Shown here piece after piece: positions 41,819 to 50,082 of a stretch of DNA of 64,000 bases (its first letter is position 1; the number at the start of each line of letters is the position of its first letter). The notes below the pieces were generated by a model. It made no database searches. It had not been told where the DNA came from and saw only the letters and a list, made by a program, of their open reading frames with translations. Made by a program: the position numbers and the translations under genes. This stretch comes from Svornostia sp051306365 (GTDB taxonomy: Bacteria; Actinomycetota; Thermoleophilia; Solirubrobacterales; Solirubrobacteraceae), in contig JBPPNC010000090.1 of NCBI GenBank assembly GCA_051306365.1, positions 1 through 64,000 on the forward strand, written 5' to 3'.

Positions 41819-42652
41819 GTGCTCGGCCTGGCACCCGTCCGCGCGCCCGGCACCGCCGTGAGCGATCTCTGCCATCCCGACGACCGCGACGCCCTACGTG
41901 ACGCGCTCACCCGGGCGACGGAGCACGACGGCCAGACCGCGTCATGTACCGCGCACCGGAGGGCCCGGGTTGGCGCCCCGCCGAGATGACCCTGGAGCCG
42001 GTACGCGCGTCCCAGAAGCTCCACCCGGATGGTGCTCGCGGACCTCGGAACACGCGGCGTCGACCGCGCCGCCCACATCGGCAAGCGCCTGCGCGCCGCC
42101 GCCCCGGAGGACGCGCAGACCTCGAGCCGGAGCTCATCCGGGCACTCGCCGCGAGGAGCGCCTGTTCGAGTGCGGGGGCCAAGCTCCGGCCGCCGCTACG
42201 ACGTCTCCCTCGTGCCCTACCGCGACAGCACCGGGACCCCCGTCGGCGTCATCTCGGTGACGCGCGACGTCACCGGCCGCCACGACTTCAAGCAGATCAA
42301 CGACACGCTCGGACACGCGGTCGGCGACCAGGTCATCACGTCGTCGCCCGCCTGGGCGGCGACGAGTTCGCCATCCTCCTGCCGCACGGGGGCACCGAGA
42401 AGGCTGCCGAGACCGCCGCACGGATCGTCGGCGGGATGCGGGTCGCGGCCGAGCAGTGCGGCGTCACGGTCTCCGTCGGCGTGGCCGCGTTCGGGAGGCC
42501 GAGGCTGCAGCGCCGGATGCGGGGTCGCCTGCTTCGCCGCGGACCGGGCGGCCGTGGTGGCGGCCGCCGATCGCGCGATGTACGCGGCGAAGACGAGCGG
42601 CCGGGACCGCTACGCCATCGCCGGACCGTGCTCCAACGGCGCGCACGCATGA
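41819..42652 (+). pseudogene. Decayed PAS-GGDEF diguanylate cyclase
   Basis: Pieces of one sensor/diguanylate cyclase lie in several frames. In order there is a PAS piece, SDLCHPDDRDALRDALTRAT, then MYRAPEGPGWRPAEMTLEPV in another frame, MVLADLGTRGVDRAAHIGKR, a second PAS end RRYDVSLVPYRDSTGTPVGV and SVTRDVTGRH. This is joined directly to DFKQINDTLGHAVGDQVI, which belongs inside a GGDEF domain, so the domain start is deleted. After a further deletion and shift comes VVARLGGDEFAILLPHGGTE and CGVTVSVGVAAFGR, and after another shift AADRAMYAAKTSGRDRYAIA. At least three frameshifts and two deletions make it non-functional. It ends 5 bp before the oxidase gene. Confidence 0.85.
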
Positions 42653-42656
42653 CCGC

Positions 42657-43712
42657 TCACCACGCGGCGGGCCGCACGTGGCCGCGCGTGACCGCGGCGA
42701 CATCCGGGCAGCCGCACAGCGCCATCGCGCGCTCGACGTCCTCGGCGAACGCCGCCAGCAGCCGCGCGACGCCGCCTTCCCCTTCGGCCGCAAGAGCCCA
42801 CGCCACCGGCCGGCCGATGAGCACCGCGTCGGCGCCGAGGGCCAGCGCGCGCACGACATCGCCTCCGTCACGAACTCCGCCGTCGACGAGCACCGGGACG
42901 CGGCCCCCGACCGCCGTGGCGACCTCCTCCAGCGCGATCGCGGTCGGCACCACCCCGTCGAGCTGGCGCGCGCCGTGGTTGGAGACGATCATGCCCGCCG
43001 CGCCCGCCGCCACCGCCGCCTCGGCGTCCTCGGCCGTCAGCACGCCCTTCACGAACACCGGCGTGCCGTCACCCACGTCCTGCAGCCACGCCACGTCGTC
43101 CCAGGTCAGCCCCGGGTCCCAGCCGCCGAGCGGCTTGATCGTGCTCTGCGCCGGGCGGCCCGTGTGGGTGACGAGCGTGACGCCCCCCGGCAGGACGATC
43201 TCCGGGTTGGCCCGCTCGCGCTCGCGGCGGCCGGCGACCGGCAGGTCGACGGTGAGCACGAGCGCCTCCACCCCGCTCGCGACCGCGTGCCGAACTGCCG
43301 CCTCCGTCGCGTCGCGGTCGATCTGCACGTAGAGCTGAAACCACACGCCGCCGTGGCCCGCCGCCCCGCAGACCTCACCGACGTCCGTCGTGGCCCGCGT
43401 GGAGAGCGTGTAGCCGAGCCCGGCGACCGCCGCCGCGCGCGCGGCCCCGGACTCCCCGTCGGGGTGCAGGAGCCGCTGGGCGGCCATCGGGGCGACGATC
43501 AAAGGCGCCGTGAGGCGGCGGCCCAGCACGGTCACCGACGTATCGACGGCGCCGACATCAACCATCGTGCGCGGCCGCAGCCACCAGCGGCGCCACGCGC
43601 GGTCGTTCTCGGCGAGGGTTTGCTCGTCTCCGGCCCCACCTGCGTAGTAGTCGTAGACGCCCTGATCGAGACGCTCACGCGCCGCGGCCTCGTACCGGCG
43701 GATCAGCTCCAT
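42657..43712 (-). CDS. FMN-dependent alpha-hydroxy-acid oxidase/dehydrogenase
   Basis: From the ATG at 43712 the 351 residues begin MELIRRYEAAARERLDQGVY and DYYAGGAGDEQTL, the family tyrosine and FMN region. The TIM barrel shows PLIVAPMAAQRLLHPDGE, TLSTRATTDVGEVC, FQLYVQIDRDATEAAV, LVLTVDLPVAGRRERE, VFVKGVLTAEDAE, the active-site His in IVSNHGARQLDGV (HGGRQLD in most members), VPVLVDGGVRDGGDVVRALA and GADAVLIGRP. It oxidises an L-2-hydroxy acid such as lactate, glycolate or mandelate; the substrate cannot be told. Longer reading to 43763 overlaps the divergent gene and is not preferred. Confidence 0.9.
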   Translation of the reverse strand: MELIRRYEAAARERLDQGVYDYYAGGAGDEQTLAENDRAWRRWWLRPRTMVDVGAVDTSVTVLGRRLTAPLIVAPMAAQRLLHPDGESGAARAAAVAGLGYTLSTRATTDVGEVCGAAGHGGVWFQLYVQIDRDATEAAVRHAVASGVEALVLTVDLPVAGRRERERANPEIVLPGGVTLVTHTGRPAQSTIKPLGGWDPGLTWDDVAWLQDVGDGTPVFVKGVLTAEDAEAAVAAGAAGMIVSNHGARQLDGVVPTAIALEEVATAVGGRVPVLVDGGVRDGGDVVRALALGADAVLIGRPVAWALAAEGEGGVARLLAAFAEDVERAMALCGCPDVAAVTRGHVRPAAW

Positions 43713-43761
43713 GACCCCGACGATCCCAGACCCTGATGACGAACCTAGACTTCCGGCCCAC

Positions 43762-44676
43762 ATGCAGATCCTGCTGACCGGCGTGAGCGGCTACCTCGGG
43801 GCGGAGCTCGTCGCCCCCCTGCGGACCGCCGGCCACGAGCTGCGCGGCCTCGCGCGCGACCCGCGACGGGTCTCGGCCGACCTGCCCGTCATCGAAGGGG
43901 ACGCGCTCACCGGCGAAGGGCTCGACGAGGCACTCGACGGCGTCGACGTCGCGTACTTCCTCATCCACTCGATGGAGGGGTCGGCCAACGGGTTCGCCGA
44001 CCGCGAGCTGCGGATCGCCGCGATCTTCGCGGAGGCCGCGCGGCGCGCACGGGTCCGGCGGGTCGTCTACCTCGGCGGGCTGGTGCCGCAGGCCGCGCCG
44101 TCGGTCCACCTGGCGAGCCGCCTCGCTGTCGAGGACCTGCTCCTCGAGCGGTTCCCCGAGGCGGTGGCGCTCCGGGCCTCCATCGTCATCGGCGCCCGCT
44201 CGCGGTCGTTCCGCTTCCTCGTCCGTCTCCTCGAACGGGTGCCCGTCACGCCGCTGCCGTCCTGGCGCGATCACAGCACCCAGCCCGTCGACGAGCGTGA
44301 CGTCGTTGCGATGCTCATCGCCGCCGCCGCGACGCAGCGCGCCGACGGCGGCGGGATCTCCCTCGACGTCGCGGGCCCCGACGTCGTGACGTACGCCGAG
44401 CTCATCGAGCGCATCCGCGACGCGATGCTCGTCGGCCGCCCCCCGATCCCGCTGCCGCTCAGCGTGACGCCGATCGCAGCGCCGGTGGCCGCGGCCATCG
44501 CCGGCGAGGACGTCGGCCTCATCCGCCCGCTCATGGAGAGCCTCGACGGGGATCTGCTGCCCCGGCCCGACCGCGACGCGGCCTCCCGGCTGGGCGTGCG
44601 CACGCACCGCCTGAGCGCGGCGATCGAGCGGGCCCTGCGCGACTGGGAGCGCGTGGAGCAGCTCGCCGCCCGCTAG
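43762..44676 (+). CDS. NAD(P)-binding atypical SDR (NmrA/epimerase-like)
   Basis: From the ATG at 43762 the 304 residues open MQILLTGVSGYLGAELVAPL, the Rossmann GxxGxxG loop, with GLARDPRRVSADLPVIEGDA, VDVAYFLIHSME, RRVVYLGGLVP and ALRASIVIGARS in order. The catalytic YxxxK of classical SDRs is absent, as in the atypical group. VDVRDVVAMLIAA-like PVDERDVVAMLIAAAATQ and LDVAGPDVVTYAELIERI resemble complex-I-associated or NmrA-like members. Role unknown. A TAGACT box lies 10 nt before the start. Divergent from the oxidase, 49 bp apart, and followed closely by the SRPBCC gene. Confidence 0.88.
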   Translation: MQILLTGVSGYLGAELVAPLRTAGHELRGLARDPRRVSADLPVIEGDALTGEGLDEALDGVDVAYFLIHSMEGSANGFADRELRIAAIFAEAARRARVRRVVYLGGLVPQAAPSVHLASRLAVEDLLLERFPEAVALRASIVIGARSRSFRFLVRLLERVPVTPLPSWRDHSTQPVDERDVVAMLIAAAATQRADGGGISLDVAGPDVVTYAELIERIRDAMLVGRPPIPLPLSVTPIAAPVAAAIAGEDVGLIRPLMESLDGDLLPRPDRDAASRLGVRTHRLSAAIERALRDWERVEQLAAR

Positions 44677-44688
44677 CTTGGCTGCCCC

Positions 44689-45135
44689 GTGTCCGAGGTC
44701 GTGACCACCATCGACATCGCCGCGCCTCCGCAGGAGGTGTGGGACGTCATGCTCGACGCCACCCGCACCAAGGAGTGGGTGACGATCGTGCGTGAGGTGG
44801 GTGACGTCGATGACGGCCCGCTGCGTCCCGGCTTTCACATGGCACAGACCCTGGCGCTCCGCGGCATCCCGTTTCACGTGAAGTGGGTGCTCGAAGCGGT
44901 CCGCATCCCGGAGTTCGCCCACTGGGAGGGCAAGGGCCCCGCCCGCTCGAAGGCCACCATCGAATACCACCTGACGGCGCTGCCGGACGGCGGAACCCAC
45001 GTGCAGTACCGCAACGAGTTCAAGACCCCGCTGGGCCCGCTCGGCGCCGTTGCCAGTAAGGCGCTCATCGGCGGCATCCCCGCGCATGAGGCCATCGCCT
45101 CACTCCAGCGGCTGAAGGCCCTACTGGAACAGTGA
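44689..45135 (+). CDS. SRPBCC (START-like) hydrophobic ligand-binding protein
   Basis: The GTG at 44689 gives 148 residues beginning SEVVTTIDIAAPPQEVWDVM, the usual first strand and helix of polyketide-cyclase/dehydrase-like SRPBCC proteins, with ATRTKEWVTIVREVGDVDDG next, and LPDGGTHVQYRNEFKTPLGP and a long C-terminal helix. Such proteins bind lipids or aromatic ligands; no enzyme motif is evident. A TAGCTT box overlapping the stop of the SDR gene lies 9 nt before the start. Confidence 0.87.
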   Translation: MSEVVTTIDIAAPPQEVWDVMLDATRTKEWVTIVREVGDVDDGPLRPGFHMAQTLALRGIPFHVKWVLEAVRIPEFAHWEGKGPARSKATIEYHLTALPDGGTHVQYRNEFKTPLGPLGAVASKALIGGIPAHEAIASLQRLKALLEQ

Positions 45136-45161
45136 AGTGATTTGACGGGTGATGGTCAGTC

Positions 45162-45178
45162 TGTGACAGTAAGTCACA
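45162..45178. promoter_or_regulatory. Palindrome overlapping the start codon of the winged-helix gene
   Basis: TGTGAC-N5-GTCACA has 6-bp perfect arms; its last base is the A of the ATG at 45178. The half-sites resemble CRP (TGTGA/TCACA), but the inner spacer is 7 instead of 6, so CRP is not claimed. Binding would block initiation or translation. Confidence 0.45.
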
Positions 45179-45567
45179 TGACGGATTTTCTGGAGGAGAA
45201 GAAGCAGGAGATCGAGGCGCGCCTGACCGAGCTGCGCCCGCTCGTGGAGGAGTACGAACGCCTGGAGGCCGCGTCACGCGCACTGAACGGACTCGACGGC
45301 ACCCAGGCGGCCGCGCCCTCGTCCTCGCGGCGCCGACGCGGTAGCGGTGGCGGTGGGACCGGGCGGCGCGGGCGGCCGAAGGGCAGCGGCACGCGCGGGA
45401 TCCAGGCGCTGGACCTCGTCAAGGCGAATCCGGGCATCGCGATCCCCGAGCTCGCGGAGAGGATGGGGATCAAGCAGAACTACCTGTACCGCGTGCTGCC
45501 CGGCCTGGAGCAGGACGGCCTCGTGGAGAAGCGCGACCGCGGGTGGTACGCGAAGGAGGCCGCGTGA
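45178..45567 (+). CDS. Coiled-coil and winged-helix DNA-binding protein
   Basis: From the ATG at 45178 the 129 residues start MTDFLEEKKQEIEARLTELR, a heptad-like helix (about 1-35), then a Ser/Arg/Gly linker with GRRGRPKGSGTRG, an AT-hook-like basic stretch, and a winged helix (about 80-127): IQALDLVKANPGIAIPELAE, RMGIKQNYLYRVLPGLEQDG and LVEKRDRGWYAKE. A regulator or nucleoid-type protein is likely; targets unknown. A palindrome overlaps the start codon, which suggests autoregulation. Confidence 0.8.
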   Translation: MTDFLEEKKQEIEARLTELRPLVEEYERLEAASRALNGLDGTQAAAPSSSRRRRGSGGGGTGRRGRPKGSGTRGIQALDLVKANPGIAIPELAERMGIKQNYLYRVLPGLEQDGLVEKRDRGWYAKEAA

Positions 45568-45609
45568 ACGGCAGATCGACGGTGCGATAGCGACGTCGAT
45601 CTGCCGTTC
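45566..45609. terminator. 15-bp perfect hairpin between the winged-helix gene and mdh
   Basis: GAACGGCAGATCGAC (45566-45580) is complementary to 45595-45609, with a 14-nt loop. It starts at the stop codon of the upstream gene and ends 8 bp before the mdh stop, so it lies between convergent genes. No U-tract follows on either strand. Confidence 0.6.
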
Positions 45610-45617
45610 GGCGGGGC

Positions 45618-46601
45618 TCAGACCAGGCCGAGCTCCTTGACCGCGTCGCGCTCGCCGACGAGCTCGGCGACCGTGGCGTCGATCTTGCCCTGGCTGAACT
45701 CGTTGATCTCCAGGCCCTGGACGATCTCGTACTCCCCGTTCGCGGTCGTGACCGGGAACGAGGAGATGATGCCCTCGGGGACGCCGTACGACCCGTCGCT
45801 CGGCACGGCCATCGAGACCCACTCGCCGTTCGTGCCGTTGACCCAGTCGTAGACGTGGTCAATGGCGGCGTTCGCGGCCGACGCAGCCGACGACGCGCCG
45901 CGCGCGTCGATGATCTCTGCGCCGCGCTTGCCGACCCGCGGCAGGTACTCGTTCTCGTACCAGGCCATGTCGTCCACGGCGTCCGCCGCGTTCTGGCCGT
46001 TGACCTCGGCGTGGAAGAGGTTCGGGAACATCGACGGAGAGTGGTTGCCCCAGATCGCGAGCTTCTTGATCGCCGTGACCGGCACCGCGAGCTTGTTCGC
46101 GAGCTGGGCGTACGCGCGGTTCTGGTCCAGGCGCGTCATCGCGGTGAAGCGCTCCTTGGGCACGTCAGGCGCGGCGGCCTGGGCGATGAGCGCGTTCGTG
46201 TTCGCCGGGTTGCCGACGACGAGGACCTTGATGTCGTCTGCGGCGTGCGCGTTGATCGCGTTGCCCTGGGGCTTGAAGATGCCGCCGTTGGCCTCCAGCA
46301 GGTCGGCGCGCTCCATGCCCGTCGTGCGCGGGCGGGCGCCCACCAGCAGCGCGACGTTCGTACCGTTGAAGCCCTCGTTGAGGTCCGCGGTGATCTCGAT
46401 GCCGTGCAGCAGCGGGAACGCGCAGTCGGTGAGCTCGAGCGCGGTGCCCTCGGCGGCCTTCAGCGCCGGCTCGATCTCGAGCAGCTTGAGGTTGACCGGA
46501 GTGTCCGGGCCGAGCAGCTGGCCGGACGCGATGCGGAACAGCAGCGCGTAGCCGATCTGGCCGGCGGCGCCGGTCACCGTGACGTTGACGGGACTTGCCA
46601 T
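45618..46601 (-). CDS. mdh: Malate dehydrogenase
   Basis: TCA-cycle oxidation of malate to oxaloacetate with NAD+. The ATG at 46601 opens ASPVNVTVTGAAGQIGYALL with the NAD loop GAAGQIG; later features are LLVGARPRTTGMERADLL (substrate Arg loop), VLVVGNPANTNALIA, TRLDQNRAYAQLA and the catalytic-His region IWGNHSPSMFPNLF. This is the GAAGQIGY type, related to cytosolic/Thermus MDH, not the lactate-dehydrogenase-like type. 327 residues, normal length. It lies 44 bp downstream of icd on the same strand. Confidence 0.95.
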   Translation of the reverse strand: MASPVNVTVTGAAGQIGYALLFRIASGQLLGPDTPVNLKLLEIEPALKAAEGTALELTDCAFPLLHGIEITADLNEGFNGTNVALLVGARPRTTGMERADLLEANGGIFKPQGNAINAHAADDIKVLVVGNPANTNALIAQAAAPDVPKERFTAMTRLDQNRAYAQLANKLAVPVTAIKKLAIWGNHSPSMFPNLFHAEVNGQNAADAVDDMAWYENEYLPRVGKRGAEIIDARGASSAASAANAAIDHVYDWVNGTNGEWVSMAVPSDGSYGVPEGIISSFPVTTANGEYEIVQGLEINEFSQGKIDATVAELVGERDAVKELGLV

Positions 46602-46645
46602 GAAGCGTGTCTCCTGGGTGTCGTTCTGATTCGGGGGGACGGGCG

Positions 46646-47860
46646 CTAGCCCATCGCGTTCTGCAGGTTCTCGTCGATCGCGGCGAGGAACTCCTGCGTG
46701 GTGAGGAAGGGCTGGTCGGGCCCGATGAGGAGCGCGAGGTCCTTCGTCATCTGCCCGCTCTCGACGGTCTCGATGCAGACCTTCTCGAGCGTCTCGCCGA
46801 ACTGCGAGACCTCGGGCGTGCCATCCATGCGGCCGCGGGCCTGCAGGCCGCGCGTCCACGCGAAGATCGACGCGATCGGGTTCGTCGACGTGGGCTTGCC
46901 CTGCTGGTGCTGGCGGAAGTGGCGCGTGACCGTGCCGTGAGCGGCCTCGGCCTCCACCGTCTTGCCGTCCGGTGTCATGAGCACCGACGTCATGAGGCCG
47001 AGCGAGCCGAAGCCCTGCGCGACCGTGTCGGACTGCACGTCGCCGTCGTAGTTCTTGCACGCCCAGACGTAGCCGCCCTCCCACTTCAGCGCGGCGGCGA
47101 CCATGTCGTCGATGAGCCGGTGCTCGTAGGTGATGCCGGCCGCCTCGAACTGGTCCTTGAACTCGGCCTCGAAGACCTCGGCGAACAGGTCCTTGAACCG
47201 CCCGTCGTACTTCTTCATGATCGTGTTCTTCGTCGACAGGTAGACCGGGAAGCCGCGGTCCAGGCCGTAGCGCATCGAGGCGCGGGCGAAATCGCGGATC
47301 GACTCGTCGTGGTTGTACATCGCCATCGCGACGCCGCCGCCGGGGAAGTCGTGGACGTGCAGCTCGACGGGCTCGTCGCCGTTGCTCGGCGTGTAGGTGA
47401 GCGTGAGCGTGCCCTCGCCGGGGACGACGAGGTCGGTGGCGCGGTACTGGTCGCCGAACGCGTGGCGGCCGATGATGATCGGCTTCGTCCAGCCCGGCAC
47501 GAGGCGCGGGACGTTCGAGATGACGATCGGCTCGCGGAAGATGACGCCGCCGAGAATGTTGCGGATCGTGCCGTTCGGCGAGCGGTACATCTCCTTCAGG
47601 CCGAACTCCTCGACGCGCGCCTCGTCGGGCGTGATCGTCGCGCACTTCACACCGACGCCGTACTGCTTGATCGCGTTCGCGGCGTCGACCGTGATCTGAT
47701 CCTCAGTCGCGTCGCGGCTCTCCATGCCGAGGTCGTAGTACTTCAGGTCGACATCGAGGTACGGAAGGATCAGCTGTTCCTTGATGAAGGACCAGATGAT
47801 CCGGGTCATCTCATCGCCATCGAGCTCGACGATGGGGTGCTGCACCTTGATCTTCGCCAT
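46646..47860 (-). CDS. icd: Isocitrate dehydrogenase (NADP+), homodimeric eukaryote-like type
   Basis: Converts isocitrate to 2-oxoglutarate, making NADPH. The 404 residues show VELDGDEMTRIIWSFIKEQL, ATITPDEARVEEFGLKEMY, SPNGTIRNILGGVIFREPI (substrate loop), VPGWTKPIIIGRHAFGDQYR, YDGRFKDLFAEVFE and DDMVAAALKWEGGYVWACKN. NADP-specific end: AEAAHGTVTRHFRQHQQGKP and STNPIASIFAW. An AAGGAA Shine-Dalgarno precedes the ATG. mdh follows at 44 bp, so two TCA genes form a unit. Confidence 0.95.
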   Translation of the reverse strand: MAKIKVQHPIVELDGDEMTRIIWSFIKEQLILPYLDVDLKYYDLGMESRDATEDQITVDAANAIKQYGVGVKCATITPDEARVEEFGLKEMYRSPNGTIRNILGGVIFREPIVISNVPRLVPGWTKPIIIGRHAFGDQYRATDLVVPGEGTLTLTYTPSNGDEPVELHVHDFPGGGVAMAMYNHDESIRDFARASMRYGLDRGFPVYLSTKNTIMKKYDGRFKDLFAEVFEAEFKDQFEAAGITYEHRLIDDMVAAALKWEGGYVWACKNYDGDVQSDTVAQGFGSLGLMTSVLMTPDGKTVEAEAAHGTVTRHFRQHQQGKPTSTNPIASIFAWTRGLQARGRMDGTPEVSQFGETLEKVCIETVESGQMTKDLALLIGPDQPFLTTQEFLAAIDENLQNAMG

Positions 47861-47953
47861 GAGGTTCCTTCGCGACGCCGGATGGGACGGAAAATGGGCG
47901 TCGCGGAGGCTAGTGGAGGCGGACGGGATGCTGCCGTCCGCCTCGACGGAACG

Positions 47954-48934
47954 TCAGGCGACGGGCTGCGACTCGGGCTGCACGAACTCCGCAGCCTCCT
48001 CGTCCTCCGGCTTGGGCCGATGGCGCGGCGCGGGCCGGACGGCGCCGTTGGCCAGCAGCTTCTGCTCCTGGCGCTCCGGGGAGATCTCGATGACGTTCCA
48101 GATCAGCCCGAGCTTGGCCATGCCCTTGATGATGTACTTCGACGGGTCGATCTCGTACCACTTCAGGCCGTGGTAGGCCGAGCGCGGGAACGCATGGTGG
48201 TTGTGATGCCACGCCTCCCCCATCGACGGGATCGCCAGCAGGCCGAAGTTCGTCGCAAGGTCCGTCTCCTCCACCGCGAAGCGGCGTGTGCCGAACACGT
48301 GGCAGACGGAGTTGACCGACCACGTGAAGTGGTGGCCCAGGCAGATGCGGACGAAGCCGCCCCAGAGCAGCGCGGTGAGCGCCGCCTCGATGGTGCCCCC
48401 GAAGATGAAGCCGAGCGCGAACGGGATCGCGAAGCTCGCGAGGAAGAACAGCGCGTAGTACCGCGAAATCCGGTTGATCCACCGGTCCTCGACGAGGTCC
48501 GCGGCGAAGCGGTCGGTGTCCGCCATCTCGCGCGTGTCCCACAACCAGCCGACGTGCGCGTGGAACAGACCCCGGAGGCTGCCCCAGTAGCCATCACCAT
48601 GCAGGTGCGGGCTGTGCGGGTCCCCCGGGACGTCCGTGTACGCGTGGTGCTGGCGGTGGTCGGCGACCCACTCGCTGGGCGCGCCCTGCAGCGCGAGGCT
48701 GCCGGCCGAGGCCCAGAACACCTTCACCCACGTCTTCGTCTCGAACGACTTGTGGGTGAGCATGCGGTGGTACCCGATCGTGATGCCGAGCTGGCCGATC
48801 GTGTACATGAACGCCATGATCGCGAGGTCGAGCCAGTTGACCCCGTTGTTCCACAGCAGCACGATCGCGAGGATCAGCGCGAGGAACGGCACGACCACGC
48901 CGGCCATCATCAGGTACTTCTCCGAGCGACTCAT
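47954..48934 (-). CDS. Acyl-CoA/acyl-lipid fatty-acid desaturase, copy 2
   Basis: A membrane di-iron desaturase, probably delta-9. The ATG at 48934 gives 326 residues with the three His boxes HRMLTH, HRQHH and HHNHH (in GEAWHHNHHAFPRSAYHGLK), and four main hydrophobic segments (VPFLALILAIVLLWNNGVNW, LDLAIMAFMYTIGQLG, ISRYYALFFLASFAIPFALG and a following one). It needs electrons from a ferredoxin or NADPH-dependent partner, not found nearby. A TACCGT box is 8 nt before the ATG. It is a close paralogue of the next gene upstream (49011-49997) and lies 76 bp from it. Confidence 0.92.
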   Translation of the reverse strand: MSRSEKYLMMAGVVVPFLALILAIVLLWNNGVNWLDLAIMAFMYTIGQLGITIGYHRMLTHKSFETKTWVKVFWASAGSLALQGAPSEWVADHRQHHAYTDVPGDPHSPHLHGDGYWGSLRGLFHAHVGWLWDTREMADTDRFAADLVEDRWINRISRYYALFFLASFAIPFALGFIFGGTIEAALTALLWGGFVRICLGHHFTWSVNSVCHVFGTRRFAVEETDLATNFGLLAIPSMGEAWHHNHHAFPRSAYHGLKWYEIDPSKYIIKGMAKLGLIWNVIEISPERQEQKLLANGAVRPAPRHRPKPEDEEAAEFVQPESQPVA

Positions 48935-49010
48935 CGCAGCTGACGGTACACGGACCGACCCGCCGTTGGAAAGGGCTTCATACCAGTTCCCCTTCGGAAT
49001 AGACCACTTG

Positions 49011-49997
49011 TCAGACTGACGCGGCCTCCCGCTCGCGCTCGGCGGCGTCGGCCTTCGGGGCGCTGACCGCCGGGTCCGCGACACGCGGACGCGAGACCGG
49101 CGTCGCGCCGTTCTCGACGAGCCGCGCCTCCTGGCGCTCGGGGGCGATCCGCGTGACGTTCCACACGAGGTGCGCCTTCTCCATGCCGGTGATGAGCAGG
49201 CCGGACGGGTCGATCTCGTACCACTTCAGGCCGTGGTAGGCCGAGCGCGGGAACGCGTGGTGGTTGTGATGCCACGCCTCCCCCATGGACGGGATCGCGA
49301 GCCAGGCGACGTTCGTCGACAGGTCTGACTCGTCGACGGCGAAGCGCCGGCTGCCGAACACGTGGCAGATCGAGTTGATCGACCACGTGACGTGGTGGAC
49401 CATGAAGACCCGGACGAAGCCGCCCCACAGCAGCGCCGTGAGCGCCGCGGTCAGGGTGCCGCCGAAGAGGTAGCCGAGGCCGAACGGGATGGCGTACGTG
49501 AGGAACGCCCACAGCGGGAAGAGCTTGTTGATCCGCTTCATGCCAGGGTCCTCCATGAGGTCCTTGGCGTAGCGGTTCCAGTCGGCGCGGCCATGGTCGT
49601 GCCACAGCCAGCCGACGTGTGCGTGGAAGAGGCCCTTGAAGACGCCGGCGACGCCGTCGCCGTGCCCGTGCGGCGAGTGCGGGTCGCCGTCGATGTCCGT
49701 GAACGCGTGGTGCTTGCGGTGGTCGGCGACCCACGCGAGGACCGGCCCTTCGAGGGCGAGTGAGCCGAGGATGGCCCACATGTATCGCAGCGGCTTGTAC
49801 GTCTCGAACGCGCGATGGGTCAGCAGGCGGTGGTACCCGACCGTGATGCCGAAGGCCGTGGGCAGATACAGCGCCACGAGGATGGCGAGGTCGAGGGCAC
49901 TCACGCCGTCGTTCCAGAACAGGGCGATGGCCCCGATCACGCAGAGGAACGGGACGACGACGGCGGCGATGTTCACGTAACGGGCCGAGCGGGTCAT
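49011..49997 (-). CDS. Acyl-CoA/acyl-lipid fatty-acid desaturase, copy 1
   Basis: The 328-residue paralogue has the His boxes HRLLTH, HRKHH and HHNHH, the same membrane layout and a shared ending GLKWYEIDPS then an Arg/Glu-rich tail (RVADPAVSAPKADAAERERE). The two copies share long stretches such as GEAWHHNHHAFPRSAYHGLK, so they come from a tandem duplication; differences concentrate at the tail and the first loop, which could give different chain-length or position preference. A TACGGT box is 7 nt before the ATG. It is divergent from the PucR regulator, 85 bp away, which may control both copies. Confidence 0.92.
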   Translation of the reverse strand: MTRSARYVNIAAVVVPFLCVIGAIALFWNDGVSALDLAILVALYLPTAFGITVGYHRLLTHRAFETYKPLRYMWAILGSLALEGPVLAWVADHRKHHAFTDIDGDPHSPHGHGDGVAGVFKGLFHAHVGWLWHDHGRADWNRYAKDLMEDPGMKRINKLFPLWAFLTYAIPFGLGYLFGGTLTAALTALLWGGFVRVFMVHHVTWSINSICHVFGSRRFAVDESDLSTNVAWLAIPSMGEAWHHNHHAFPRSAYHGLKWYEIDPSGLLITGMEKAHLVWNVTRIAPERQEARLVENGATPVSRPRVADPAVSAPKADAAEREREAASV

Positions 49998-50004
49998 GAC
50001 ATGG

Positions 50005-50010
50005 ACCGTA
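50005..50010 (-). promoter_or_regulatory. Leaderless-type -10 box for desaturase copy 1
   Basis: TACGGT on the minus strand ends 7 nt before the desaturase ATG at 49997. In the same divergent region ATTTC-N5-GAAAT (50050-50064) is a small inverted repeat and TACGCT (50068-50073) is the matching box for the PucR gene. Confidence 0.45.
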
Positions 50011-50082
50011 GTTCGTCGACGGGGGTCAAGTCTTGCGTCTCAGTTCACGATTTCTGCGGGAAATTTGTACGCTGGGTGATAC

